Assembly (NCBI GenBank): GCA_963779645.1
Contig: CAVZYX010000005.1
Span: 744,001-808,000 of the forward strand
Reading direction: 5' to 3'
DNA: 64,000 nt
From: CALMBW01 sp963779645
GTDB taxonomy: Bacteria; Actinomycetota; CADDZG01; WHSQ01
In this document: piece after piece, positions 34,249-43,875 of the stretch
Layout of the letters: each line of letters begins with the position of its first letter
Position numbering within the stretch: the first letter of the stretch is position 1
Notes under the pieces: generated by a model
The model's input: the letters and a program-made list of their open reading frames with translations, nothing else
Databases searched by the model: none
Told to the model about the DNA's origin: nothing
Translations under genes and position numbers: made by a program

Positions 34249-35051
34249 TCGTCTTCACCTTCTTCTTCGTCTAGTTCGAAGTCCTTGCCGGTTGCCGAGA
34301 AGAAGGCCTCCTCTAGCGTGGTGGCTCCTAACCTTCGCTTGAGTTCATCCGCCGGCTCGAGAAGGATCAGGCGCCCCTTGTCTAGGATCCCGACCCTGTC
34401 CGCGAGCAGTTCCGCCTCGGCAAGATCGTGTGTGCAAAGAAGGATGGTTGCATCGTGTTCGGCCCGGACCTTCTTGATGAACTCTTGAACCTCGAGTTTC
34501 GAACGTGGATCGAGGCCCGTTGTCGGCTCGTCAAGTAGGAGGAGCACGGGCGAAGTGAGCAGCGCCCGGGCAAGCGCCACCTTCTGCTGCATCCCTCTGC
34601 TCAGGTTCTCCATGGCCTCGCTGCGGCGATCCTCAGGAAAACCAACGCTGGCGAGGATCTCCGGGATCTGCTTCCGCGTTTCCGATGGGGGCATCCCGTA
34701 GAAGCGAGCCGCATAACTGAGGTTCTCGGTTGCAGACATCTTCTTGAAGAAGGACGCCTCGACCGATACGCGGTTGACCAGCCTCCGAACCGGCTTGGTT
34801 TCCTTGAAAACGTCGTAGCCGAATACGTGAGCCGACCCGCCGTCGTTCAGAAGCAATGTCGAGAGCAATCGGACGAGCGTTGACTTGCCCGACCCGTTCT
34901 GCCCCAGGATGGCAACACATTCCCCACGCTCCATCGTGAACGTGACGCCATCGAGGGCGGCCACCATCTTCTTGTCGCGCCCGCGCTTTCGGAACTCCTT
35001 GCGGAGATCGATTACCTCTACTGCAGGTTTCTGAGTGGTGGGTATAGACAA
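34245..35051 (-). CDS. ABC-2 exporter ATP-binding protein
   Basis: 268 residues. Walker A GQNGSGKST (about 50-58), Q-loop in VSVEASFF, signature LSRGMQQKVALARAL (about 148-162), Walker B LLLLDEPTTGLD (about 168-179) and switch His in LCTHDLAEAE. Acidic C-terminal tail (FELDEEEGEDE). Partner of the adjacent permease. Confidence 0.93.
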   Translation of the reverse strand: MSIPTTQKPAVEVIDLRKEFRKRGRDKKMVAALDGVTFTMERGECVAILGQNGSGKSTLVRLLSTLLLNDGGSAHVFGYDVFKETKPVRRLVNRVSVEASFFKKMSATENLSYAARFYGMPPSETRKQIPEILASVGFPEDRRSEAMENLSRGMQQKVALARALLTSPVLLLLDEPTTGLDPRSKLEVQEFIKKVRAEHDATILLCTHDLAEAELLADRVGILDKGRLILLEPADELKRRLGATTLEEAFFSATGKDFELDEEEGEDE

Positions 35052-35204
35052 GGCAAAACTCCTAAGAAAGAAGGAAAGGGCTCTGGGGCGCGCGTGGATG
35101 AAGGGGGACCGCGAGGGGCCGAGGCGCCGGATCAGCTACAGAGCAAAGTCACACGTTCCAAGATAGCGGTTCGCGCAGCCGGTGTCACGCAGATCCGACC
35201 GTGA

Positions 35205-37541
35205 TTACGAGCTGACGGGAGCGTTCGAAAGCTGGCCGGCGGTGAGCGATGTTCCGATCAGCTCGTCGATAGCGTCCTGAGACATCGGCTTCCAGAAGTA
35301 GTAGCCCTGTCCACTGGGACATCCGAGCACCCGAAGCTCTTCTCGCTGATCCTCGTGCTCGATGCCTTCCGCCACGACTTGAAGGCCGAGGGTCTGGCCG
35401 AGCTTGGTGATAGCGCGGGGGAGAGCTGACTCTTCCGGGCCTTTGGCGATCGAGTCGATGAAGGTCTTGTCGATCTTCAGGATATCGATCGGGAAATCCC
35501 GCAGGTAGCTGAGCGAGGAGAAGCCGGTCCCAAAGTCATCGATGGCCAGTCGTATGCCGAGTTCTTTCAGAGCACTGAGCCTCTCGAGAGCAAGGTCTGC
35601 ATCCGCAAGGGTGGTTTCAGTCAGTTCGAGGGTCAGGCGTTCGGGTGCGAGGCCCGTAATGGCGAGCACCTCTTTGATCTCGTCGATCACGTCGGCACGC
35701 TTTAGGCGAGTGGCCGAGAGGTTCACCGCGATCGTGGGAGCTGCTCCGCTCTTGGGGACAGCCCATCGAGCGGCCGTTCGGCAGGCCTCTTCTAGAACCC
35801 AGCGGCCGATCGGGAGGATAAGGCCTGTCTCCTCTGCGAATGGGATGAACTCCATCGGCGGGACGAAGCCACGCTCCGGGTGCTGCCACCGGATCAACGC
35901 TTCTGCTCCCCTGATGTGACCGGACACGAGATCGACGATCGGCTGGTAGTGCAAAACGAATTCGTTGTTGTCGATCGCCCGCTGGAGCTCCGACCGCAGC
36001 TCTAGTCTGTTGCGCGCTGCGATCTGCATGCCAACCTCGAAGAGTTGGTAGGAACCCTTTCCACTCCGCTTGGCTTCGTACATCGCGGTATCGGCGTTCC
36101 TAACGAGCTCGTCTGGGGTGTTGGCATCGAGGCCAGTTTCGAATGCGATACCGATGCTCACGTCGACGAAGACGTCTGTGCCATCGATCATGAACGGTGT
36201 GTCGAAGAGTGCGACCAGGCGATCCGCCACTTCCATCGCCTCCTGGAGGGTGATGTCCTCAAGAAGGATGGCGAACTCGTCTCCGCCGAACCGAGCGAAC
36301 GTGTCGGCCGAGCGCAGTAGGTCGTCGACCTTGCCGGCTACGGCGATCAGTAGCTCGTCACCGGCTCCGTGGCCCTTGCTGTCGTTGATCGTCTTGAAGT
36401 CATCGAGGTCCAGGAAGAGAACGGCCAGAGGGAATCGCTGCCGTTGCTGACGCTGCATGGCGTGGTCCACTCGATCGAGGAACAGCGACCTGTTCGCCAA
36501 GCCGGTCAAGGAATCATGGAAGGCCTGGTGCTCGATCTTTTCTTCGAGTGCCTTGCGCTCGGTGATGTCCTGCACGGTTCCCGTGATGCTTCGTACCTTT
36601 CCGTTCGAACCTTTGACCGGTGCTCCGATCGAGTGGATCCAACGGATCGATCCGTCGGGACGCTTCACCCGCGCTTCGTAAGTGAAGTTGTTGCCCGTTT
36701 CCTTTGCCGTCTGGCCGATGGCCAACACGAGCTGGCGATCCTCGGGCACGAGCATCTCTATGAAGGCGTCATAGCTGGCAACCGTCGTTTCAGGGTCGAG
36801 ACCGAGGATCCTGTAGAACTCCTCAGACCAGAAAACCTTCGATCCGGAAACGTCGCGGTCCCAGTTCCCGACGTGGGCGATCTGCTGCGCGTGAGCAAGG
36901 TCGGCGTTGGCTTCTTCGAGGTTGACCCTCACGGTGCGCTCTCGATCGAGAACCAGCTCGTTGAGTTTCCACGCGGTCAGACCCGCCGCGGCCGCCCCCG
37001 AAAGGAACAGCGCGTGAACGACCGCCCATTTCCATGGGGCATCGATGGCTTCGGGGTGGTTGTAGACCGCAGCCGGATCGAGGGCTCCCACGGCACCATG
37101 GTGGATCAGAACGAAACCGATCGCCAGAAGGAAAGGCAACCAGGACTGGTAGAGAGTTACCACGGCGACCATGACGAAGAAGTGGAAGTGCATCTCGATA
37201 AGCCCACCCGAAAGATGAACCAGGATGGCAGAGGAAGAGATGAGCCCAAGGGTGGCGAGCGCGGCGCTTACCTTCCAGTTGTCACTGAAGCTAGCTCCCA
37301 CTGCGAGCACCGCGACGATCGAAGCTTCTAGCGCGGAGTGGTAGACGGAGTTACCCGTGTACAGAGCCACACCGAACAACAGAGGTACATGAGCCCACAG
37401 CAGCAACAAGATGGCTCGGTGTCGCCTGAGCAGGGCATCGGGATGCAGGGTCGACCCGCGCGGAAGTAGGCCTATGAGGATGGATCTAGCACCCCTGCTG
37501 ATCGTCGTTTCCACATCGCTCCCATTGACTAAGTCGTCCAC
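35205..37541 (-). CDS. Membrane PAS-GGDEF-EAL cyclic-di-GMP turnover protein
   Basis: 778 residues: about six N-terminal membrane spans (about 42-205) with a His-rich GGLIEMHFHFF segment, a short coiled linker, a PAS/PAC domain (about 225-335), GGDEF (ARFGGDEFAI, about 425) and EAL (AEALIRWQHPERG, about 550). The GGDEF is intact and has an inhibitory site RSAD five residues upstream. The EAL retains ELTETTL, IDDFGTGFSSLSYL, KIDKTFI and VVAEGIE. Both synthesis and hydrolysis of c-di-GMP are therefore possible. Monocistronic in appearance, with a 150-bp gap to the ABC genes. Confidence 0.93.
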   Translation of the reverse strand: MDDLVNGSDVETTISRGARSILIGLLPRGSTLHPDALLRRHRAILLLLWAHVPLLFGVALYTGNSVYHSALEASIVAVLAVGASFSDNWKVSAALATLGLISSSAILVHLSGGLIEMHFHFFVMVAVVTLYQSWLPFLLAIGFVLIHHGAVGALDPAAVYNHPEAIDAPWKWAVVHALFLSGAAAAGLTAWKLNELVLDRERTVRVNLEEANADLAHAQQIAHVGNWDRDVSGSKVFWSEEFYRILGLDPETTVASYDAFIEMLVPEDRQLVLAIGQTAKETGNNFTYEARVKRPDGSIRWIHSIGAPVKGSNGKVRSITGTVQDITERKALEEKIEHQAFHDSLTGLANRSLFLDRVDHAMQRQQRQRFPLAVLFLDLDDFKTINDSKGHGAGDELLIAVAGKVDDLLRSADTFARFGGDEFAILLEDITLQEAMEVADRLVALFDTPFMIDGTDVFVDVSIGIAFETGLDANTPDELVRNADTAMYEAKRSGKGSYQLFEVGMQIAARNRLELRSELQRAIDNNEFVLHYQPIVDLVSGHIRGAEALIRWQHPERGFVPPMEFIPFAEETGLILPIGRWVLEEACRTAARWAVPKSGAAPTIAVNLSATRLKRADVIDEIKEVLAITGLAPERLTLELTETTLADADLALERLSALKELGIRLAIDDFGTGFSSLSYLRDFPIDILKIDKTFIDSIAKGPEESALPRAITKLGQTLGLQVVAEGIEHEDQREELRVLGCPSGQGYYFWKPMSQDAIDELIGTSLTAGQLSNAPVSS

Positions 37542-37642
37542 TTAGGGCAACGGCCTATCGCTTGCTTCACTTGAGTACGTTTTTTGTAGGAATCAACCCA
37601 AGTACGTAAGTACGCCCAGGAAAAAAAACCCAGAATCCCGCC

Positions 37643-37837
37643 CCACGCTTGAGGATCCCCGGGGCCCCACGCCTCGCAGCAGCGACGGCATCTGTCGCAG
37701 GCGACTGGAGCCAGGCCCCCCGGGGGCGGCCGCAGCGATGACCACGCTTGAGAATCGCGTAGGAGCCACCAGTCAGTAGCCAGTGTCAAAGTCCTGCTGG
37801 AGGGCGACTGGAGCCAGGCCGAAGGCCGCAGCGATGA
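37643..37837. repeat. Two imperfect ~100-bp direct repeats in the gap before tRNA-Glu
   Basis: The 340-bp non-coding stretch 37542-37885 contains the same ordered blocks twice: CCACGCTTGAG (37643 and 37742), GGCGACTGGAGCCAGGCC (37700 and 37803) and GGCCGCAGCGATGA (37728 and 37824). The spacing is about 100 bp, with variable sequence between blocks. No open frame is convincing here. The left part also has an A-run near 37620. The repeats could be a duplicated regulatory or small-RNA element, or a dispersed extragenic repeat. Confidence 0.7.
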
Positions 37838-37885
37838 GCGAAGCGGGGAGCCCGTAAGCAGGGCTGTGACACTGGCGTATGTGGT

Positions 37886-37959
37886 GGCCCCAACGGGATT
37901 CGAACCCGTGCTACCGCCTTGAAAGGGCGGCGTCCTGGACCTGGCTAGACGATGGGGCC
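37886..37959 (-). tRNA. tRNA-Glu (TTC)
   Basis: Minus strand: acceptor GGCCCCA / TGGGGCC, anticodon stem CCGCC/GGCGG around CTTTCAA (anticodon TTC), T-arm CGGGTTCGAATCCCG. CCA not encoded. Confidence 0.95.
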
Positions 37960-38004
37960 TTTCGATTCCGAAGGGTACACGGCGCCAGAGTGGGCACCCT
38001 TACC

Positions 38005-39018
38005 ATGCAGATGATGACGGATAACGGACGGGTCGGGTTGGTTCTCGGGGGCGGTGGCCTTGTCGGGATGGCTTATCACGCGGGCGCGCTCAAGGCCCTG
38101 GACGAGTTCGGTGTGGACGTTTCCGGCGCCGACGTGATCGTTGGGACGAGTGCAGGCTCCGTGATCGGCGCTTACCTCGCGTCGGGGTGGAAACAAACCG
38201 ATTTCTATGAGTATGCGCATCGACGCCACGAGAACTCGCATAAGGACCCGGAAGACATGGAAGAACAGATCCGCCAGATCTTCGAGCCGATGTGGGGATC
38301 CCGCACCGAACGGGTGCGGCGCTATGTCGGCTCCGCTTTCGCGCTGGCGTCATCGCGCGGACATCTTCATCGCCTGACGCGCGGGAAGCCTCCCTTCGTG
38401 AAACTCAGACGGGCCTTTCCTTCGGGGATGTATTCGACGGAGCGAACCCGCGAGCGCCTGCTTGAGGAGCTGCCGGCGGAGTGGCCGCGGGACAACCTGA
38501 TGATCAGCACTGTCGAGATCTACAGTGGAGACCGAGTGGTGTTCGGTCATCCAAAGGCTCCGAAGGCGACGCTTCCAGAAGCCGTGCTCGCATCGACGGC
38601 GATCCCCGGGGTCTTCCCGGCAGTCAGGATCGGGGGGAAGAGCTACGTCGATGGTGGTGCCTACAGCGCGACTTCGCTAGACCTAGCTGTTCACGCAGGC
38701 TGTGAACGCATCATCTGCATCGCCCCACTGGGCTACCGGGGCGAGGGGGCGGTCACTTTCGACCCAAAACTGTGGGCGCCGATGATCACTCGACAGATCT
38801 TCGTGAGAAGTCTGAAGAGAGAGGTCGATCAGGCGAGATCGTTGGGCGTCGAGGTTCTCGTGATCCGTCCCTCGATATCCGAGTTGCGTGAACTCGGGTC
38901 CAACGCCATGCGCAGCTTTGATCGCCAGGCTCTGACCGAAACAGCGCGTGAAGGAACCTTGCGCTTGCTCGACCAGAAGTCCGAACATCCAGCTCTCATC
39001 GCATCATCCCAACGCTGA
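38005..39018 (+). CDS. Patatin-like phospholipase
   Basis: 337 residues. Oxyanion motif GGGGLVG (about 15-21), nucleophile GTSAGS (about 48-53, G-x-S-x-G) and the catalytic Asp in VDGGAY (about 217-222) are all present, so it should be an active Ser-Asp lipid acyl hydrolase. ATG at 38005 chosen because the frame upstream crosses tRNA-Glu; ATGs at 38011 and 38014 are equally possible. Cytoplasmic by absence of a signal peptide. Confidence 0.9.
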   Translation: MQMMTDNGRVGLVLGGGGLVGMAYHAGALKALDEFGVDVSGADVIVGTSAGSVIGAYLASGWKQTDFYEYAHRRHENSHKDPEDMEEQIRQIFEPMWGSRTERVRRYVGSAFALASSRGHLHRLTRGKPPFVKLRRAFPSGMYSTERTRERLLEELPAEWPRDNLMISTVEIYSGDRVVFGHPKAPKATLPEAVLASTAIPGVFPAVRIGGKSYVDGGAYSATSLDLAVHAGCERIICIAPLGYRGEGAVTFDPKLWAPMITRQIFVRSLKREVDQARSLGVEVLVIRPSISELRELGSNAMRSFDRQALTETAREGTLRLLDQKSEHPALIASSQR

Positions 39019-39031
39019 ATCGGTCTCTCCT

Positions 39032-39952
39032 TTAGGCGTATTCGAGCGATATCGAGGCGATCCGCTCTACAACCGAGATCAGTTCGGAGCTGTCTTGGTT
39101 CCGATACAGATTCCAGACCGGAACGCTGCTGGCAAGATCGGCGACTCCTTGGAAGCATCGGCCGCGGTCGTCTTCTGTCGGTAGCCTGAAGCTCATCGAC
39201 CACAGATCGGAGATCGCTTCCGCAGGTGTCATCGACTCGATCTGCTCCGGACCGTCGCGCAGGATGACGACCGAGCGCACAGGTACCGGCTTGCAGGTTC
39301 CCCGACGCGTTGCATCGAGGTCGGCCTGTCCACCGTTCTCGACCCAAGTGCCGTTGCCGGCGCTCATGTCGAGAGATTGAGCCTGACTCTTCGGCACGCG
39401 CAACATCGACGGTCCTGGGACTGCGCCGACGTTGTTCCCGGTCAATCTGAGACAGGCAAGATCTTGACTTAGTACGCGATGTCCAGCAGCTGCGAAACCT
39501 GCAGTGATGGCGGACCGCCCGAGACGTTGGGGGCCGGCGATCAAGATCGCGCCACCGTTGCTCTCTACAGCGTCAGCGTGTAACGCGTGATCACCACGAG
39601 CGGTGAAACAAAGTAGCGCGGGGATACCCCACATCTTGTCTTCGATCTTGGGGAAGTCTTTCCCGGCCGGCACGATGATCCGTCCTTCGGTCGGGTTGAT
39701 GTGGAACCATCCGGTTCCTGCGATGAACATCAGATAGCGCTTGCCGTTGTCGTAGAGGCGCGCCGAGAAGTTGTTCTCCGGTGGCTTCCATTCGATGAGG
39801 AGTTTGTCTGCCCGTCCGGGTCGCTCGGAGATGTCCTCCGATTCGACCTCAAGAGGGATCCCCTCACCGTTGCGCAGGTGACGGAACGCAAGCTTCGATC
39901 GGATCTCGAAGCCGTAGGCGGTACCTCGCGCGGCGGGCAAGAACTGCTGCAT
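39032..39952 (-). CDS. HPr kinase-like protein with degraded P-loop
   Basis: 306 residues. The central HADAVESNGGAILIAGP, then QRLGRSAITAGFAAAGHRVL, aligns in pattern with the HprK/P C-terminal kinase fold (His-Ala, then Walker A, then a D-containing strand SQDLACLR). Walker A here is GPQRLGRS instead of GxxGxGKS, so nucleotide binding is doubtful. ATG at 39952 is supported by GGAAGGA 6 nt upstream; earlier in-frame codons are less likely. No HPr, PTS or peptide-precursor gene is adjacent, so it is an orphan. Confidence 0.65.
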   Translation of the reverse strand: MQQFLPAARGTAYGFEIRSKLAFRHLRNGEGIPLEVESEDISERPGRADKLLIEWKPPENNFSARLYDNGKRYLMFIAGTGWFHINPTEGRIIVPAGKDFPKIEDKMWGIPALLCFTARGDHALHADAVESNGGAILIAGPQRLGRSAITAGFAAAGHRVLSQDLACLRLTGNNVGAVPGPSMLRVPKSQAQSLDMSAGNGTWVENGGQADLDATRRGTCKPVPVRSVVILRDGPEQIESMTPAEAISDLWSMSFRLPTEDDRGRCFQGVADLASSVPVWNLYRNQDSSELISVVERIASISLEYA

Positions 39953-40138
39953 CCTCATTCCTTCCTTTTTCTGGAACAAGGCCATCGTTGCAGTAACTGG
40001 GAAACCCTGGAATCCATCGAAGGTGCTCTGTTGGGAACCGACCGTGGGACGCGCTCTAGGTCTCATGCCAGTTCAGAGGTACGTAATCGCGGCAAGCGAG
40101 GCGGGGTGGCCGGGCGGAGTCTCCATACTGGGTGCCGC

Positions 40139-41720
40139 ATGGCATTGATCGAGCTGCAAGACGTTTCGTACGCCCTCCCCGGAGGCCGCACCCTTTTCGA
40201 GGGGGCGTCGTTCCGCGTCGGGGATTCCAAGCACGTCGCCATGGTCGGCGCGAACGGAACGGGAAAGACAACGTTGCTCCGACTGATCGTCGGGGAAGAG
40301 AAGCCGACTTCTGGGTTCCTGCGGATCGACGGCACGGTGGCCGCGATGCGGCAGTTCGTGGGCAGCTTCGAGGAATCCACAACCGTCCGTCAGTTCCTAC
40401 TGAGCCTCTCGCCACCCACCGTGCGCGCTGCTGCGTCGGAGTTGGCGGCAGCCGAAGCGATAGTGAGCAAACCGCATGGCAACAAGGCACAGATGCGTTA
40501 TGCGGATGCGCTGTCTCTCTGGGGCGAGGTAGGTGGCTACGACTTCGAAGTGCTCTGGGATACCTGCTGCTCCTTCGCCCTCGGCCAGTCGATCGACGCC
40601 GTAGGAGAACGTTTGCTCAACACGCTGTCGGGCGGCGAGCAGAAGAGGCTGGCTCTTGAGGCCCTGTTCCGGTCTGATGCCGAGATCCTGCTCTTGGACG
40701 AGCCGGACAACTTCTTGGACGTGCCGGGCAAGGAATGGTTGGAGGCGACGATCAATGCGTCACCCAAGACGATCCTCTATGTCAGCCACGATCGAGCGCT
40801 GCTCGCAGCGACTGCACAACGGATCGTCACCGTCGAGGGCAACGGGACTTGGACGCATCCCGAAGGTTTCGAGAGTTACCTACAAGCGCGCGGATCACGC
40901 GTGGTGAAGATCGAGGAGGAGCGCAAACGCTACAAGCAGGAGCACGACCGCCTCGTGGCGTTGATGAAGGAGTTCAAACGCAAAGCTTCATACAACGAGA
41001 AGTTCGCAACCAAGGCACGATCTACAGAGAAGAGGATCGAGCGTTTCGAAGTTACGGATGCCCCACCGCGAGAGACCGGAAGAACAAGACATCCGCATGA
41101 AGCTCGGCGGCGATCGAACCGGCAAGATCGCACTTCGGATCGAGGGGCTGTCGCTCCCAGGCCTCGTCGAGCCGTTCGATTGTGAGATCTGGTACGGAGA
41201 GAGAGTCGCCGTTCTCGGGCCAAACGGGACAGGAAAGAGCCATCTGTTGAAGCTCTTGGGTGGGCAGGAAATCCTGCACGGCGGTGACTTCAGGCTGGGA
41301 GCGCGCGTCGTTCCGGCCCTCTTCTCGCAGTTGCATGAACGACCCGATCTCGTCGACCGATCGATCGTCGATGTCCTAACTAAAAGAGGGATCGAGTTGT
41401 CGCGTTCGATGTCGGCGCTCAAGCGCTACGAACTCGGCAAGTCGGCTCAAACACCTTTCCCACTCCTATCGGGCGGACAACAAGCGCGGTTTCAGCTACT
41501 GATGATCGAGGTGGACAAGCCGACGATGCTGTTGCTCGACGAACCAACCGACAATCTCGACATCGACTCCGCCGAAGCACTCGAGGAAGGGATCATCAAC
41601 TTCAAGGGCACTGTAGTTGCGGTCACCCATGACAGGTGGTTCATGAAGTTGTTCGATCGGTTCTTGATCTTCGAATCGGATGGCTCGGTGACCGAGTCCC
41701 TGATGTCGCCTTACGACTGA
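40139..41720 (+). pseudogene. ABC-F family ATPase, split by a +1 frameshift
   Basis: The 5' part has a first ABC module: Walker A GANGTGKTT (about 36-44), signature LSGGEQKRLALEAL, Walker B ILLLDEPDNFLD, then the charged linker with EEERKRYKQEHDRL. The 3' part in the next frame has a second module: GPNGTGKSH, LSGGQQARFQLLM and MLLLDEPTDNLD. The break is at 41057-41070; dropping one C of the CCCC at 41061-41064 restores a protein of about 526 residues. ABC-F proteins act on the ribosome (translation factors or antibiotic protection). No membrane segments. Whether the break is real or a homopolymer error is unresolved. Confidence 0.85.
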
Positions 41721-41729
41721 GCTTTCTTG

Positions 41730-42704
41730 CTAGCCGCGAAGGCGTTCGAGCGCCTTCCATTCGTGCTCGTCGGTGATCGGGTAGTCGTAGTAGGAACCTC
41801 CAACCACATCGTGGTTGTTGAGCGCACGCACATACGATCTGACCTCGCGTCGGCTGCTATCTCCGCCAACGCCTCCGATCGGATGGATCGGGACGTTTCG
41901 ATCACTCGCTCGTCTCCGTAGCCCCTTAACGTTTGCAACCGTGTAGCGATAGACGGCTTTGGCACCATTCACTCGATAGGTGAAGTACCCCATCGGCATT
42001 AGGACGTCGTAATGCCGGGCGACCTGGTCGTAAGGGAATCCAGGCCAGAAGAGTGACTGAACGTCGGGGACGATGCCCCCGAGGGGGTAGTCCTTCCCAA
42101 GGCGATCGCGCAGCCAGATGGACAAATTGAGCATGCGTTCGTTGCGCTTCCGAAGCCGGCCCATCTTCGTGGCCTCGATGTCCATCGCGAATGCATCCCA
42201 GGTGTTCTTGTTCGGGCTGACGTAATCGAGGGCCGCGCGGATGCGCTTGCGGTCGCGCGGCATGTTCTTAAAACCGGGGACGTACCAACCAACGACCTTG
42301 ACCTTCTGTCGTTCGGCGGCGTCGAGGAAGCGACCGATGAGCGTTGGATGGTAGAGCTCGGTCTTCTTGTGGTAGTTCGAGCTCTGGAGGTAAAGGGTCT
42401 TGACCCCGCGCCTCGCCATCCCACGCACCGTTCTTTCCGGATGGGACCAAGGCCCGTGGTCGTACATGTCGATCCACGTCCCCAGACCCCTGTACGCCGC
42501 GAGTCCTGCATGCTCGGTCGGGCCTGGTTTGACTGGCTGGTTCGGATGTCTCTTGTGGTCGCGGCCCTTCTTGTGGTGCTTGTCTTGCGACTTGGCCCCG
42601 ACATCTTTCGGGGTGTTCCTCGGTATGAGGTCAACGGCCCCAGCCGGGATGGTTAAAGCGAGGAGCAGCGCGATCAAAGATACGAAAACGGCGCGATGAC
42701 GCAA
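41730..42704 (-). CDS. Secreted TIM-barrel glycoside-hydrolase-like protein
   Basis: 324 residues. Signal peptide (hydrophobic about 5-23), a His/Lys-rich basic segment (about 38-60), then a barrel-like domain with GLGTWIDMYD, VKTLYLQSSNYH, VVGWYVPG, DAFAMDIEAT and HYDVLMPMGYF. Strand endings with D/E resemble putative glycoside hydrolases, but I cannot assign catalytic residues or a family. Convergent with the ABC-F gene. Confidence 0.7.
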   Translation of the reverse strand: MRHRAVFVSLIALLLALTIPAGAVDLIPRNTPKDVGAKSQDKHHKKGRDHKRHPNQPVKPGPTEHAGLAAYRGLGTWIDMYDHGPWSHPERTVRGMARRGVKTLYLQSSNYHKKTELYHPTLIGRFLDAAERQKVKVVGWYVPGFKNMPRDRKRIRAALDYVSPNKNTWDAFAMDIEATKMGRLRKRNERMLNLSIWLRDRLGKDYPLGGIVPDVQSLFWPGFPYDQVARHYDVLMPMGYFTYRVNGAKAVYRYTVANVKGLRRRASDRNVPIHPIGGVGGDSSRREVRSYVRALNNHDVVGGSYYDYPITDEHEWKALERLRG

Positions 42705-42799
42705 GGATGGTCCCCTTCAGGTAGCCCGCGGTGCATGCCCAGTCACGCTAAGGGGGACAGATGGCTGTGTCTCTAAGCGAAGTTAGAAGGCAAGCGCGA

Positions 42800-42828
42800 A
42801 GAAAGGGGCCGGTTGGCGGCCCCTTTCT
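42800..42828 (-). terminator. Terminator downstream of the trypsin-like gene
   Basis: 11-bp stem AGAAAGGGGCC / GGCCCCTTTCT with a 7-nt loop, 24 bp beyond the trypsin-like stop. The weak T-run (CTTTCTTC on the minus strand) fits intrinsic termination. Confidence 0.65.
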
Positions 42829-42852
42829 CGTACTGCTTGAGTTCTCTTTAGA

Positions 42853-43701
42853 TCACCAGAGCGGATCCGGAATGAGAGGCGCCGTAGCTACCGGCCCGGC
42901 GTAGCTCTGCATCCGCGCGATCGTCGTTCCCGCGATGAATGCCGGGAGGTAGTCGGTTCCCACCACTAAGTGTGTGAGGTTGCCGGCGGCAGCCCCCAAC
43001 GCGTTGCGCACTGCAGAACCAGAGTCTCCGGGTGAAGCAGCTCCGTCCCAACCGAAGGCGTCACCACCATCTCCTGGCCCCGTATACGTAACGACACCTA
43101 CTCGAGGTGTTCCACCGGTTCCGATCACGAGTCCGTGTCCAGAGTGGACGAGCGCGTCACCGAATGCTGGAGCACCGGCTCCGGTCGGCCCTCCGAAGTA
43201 GGACATGGATGGATTCACGTACTGCTGCATCGCTGGGTAGATGTTGATCAATGCGAAGTCGTCGCCGATCCCGTTGTTGGCACTTAGAGACACCGTTCCG
43301 ATGGCCATAAGCACTCCGGGGGCCGCGACGATCGTTACTTCTTCGCCAACGTTTGCGCAGTGACCTGCGGTTCCGATCGTCGTCCCTCCACCGAACACGA
43401 AGTTCGTCGTGCAACCGGCGGGAAAGAGGATCCACGAACCGGGCCTGATCCCGGTGAACGCCAGGCTGGTGTTGTACTGAACGCCGTCGGGAAGAGGAAC
43501 GCTCTCACCGCGTTTGCCTGCCGCGACGACCTTCTTGTGCAGCGCGTCTGTGTACCAAGCGGGTACATCCGCTTTCAGTTCGATCGCGCGGTACCCGTCG
43601 GGGAGATAAGAGCCAGCCTCCTCCGTTCCGGCCCTTACGAAACCCGCGGGGAGGATCAACAACAGTGCCGCGGACATGATGAGAACGCGTTTCATGCGCA
43701 T
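42853..43701 (-). CDS. Secreted trypsin-like serine protease
   Basis: 282 residues. Signal peptide (about 8-24). The chymotrypsin-fold triad is visible: His in GTAGHCA (about 111), Asp in GDDFALI (about 148), Ser in PGDSGSAV (about 225). ATG at 43701 has AAGGAG 6 nt upstream; the frame extends further but without support. Probably an exported endopeptidase. Confidence 0.82.
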   Translation of the reverse strand: MRMKRVLIMSAALLLILPAGFVRAGTEEAGSYLPDGYRAIELKADVPAWYTDALHKKVVAAGKRGESVPLPDGVQYNTSLAFTGIRPGSWILFPAGCTTNFVFGGGTTIGTAGHCANVGEEVTIVAAPGVLMAIGTVSLSANNGIGDDFALINIYPAMQQYVNPSMSYFGGPTGAGAPAFGDALVHSGHGLVIGTGGTPRVGVVTYTGPGDGGDAFGWDGAASPGDSGSAVRNALGAAAGNLTHLVVGTDYLPAFIAGTTIARMQSYAGPVATAPLIPDPLW

Positions 43702-43875
43702 CGCCGCTCCTTTCCTTGCTTTGCCCTGCCCTGCCTGCTTCCTTCCCACCGCCGAGCGAAGCAACCCTCTTTTCTTGTTGTTTTTGGCTAGCGCTCGCCC
43801 TGCTTGGTCGTGAGATGCTTCCGCCTACGGGAACAACCTCGGTAGTGGGGTCGTCGATGTGGCATGGGAGGCATC

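Noticed and set aside
36369..37331. 320-codon plus-strand frame opposite the GGDEF-EAL gene
   Set aside because: Antisense of a gene with intact GGDEF, PAS and membrane segments.
37879..38004. Upstream extension of the patatin frame
   Set aside because: Runs through tRNA-Glu; the family oxyanion motif begins shortly after ATG 38005.
39701..40138. Upstream extension of the ABC-F frame
   Set aside because: Antisense to the HPr-kinase-like gene; the ABC-F N-terminus MALIELQDVSY begins at 40139.
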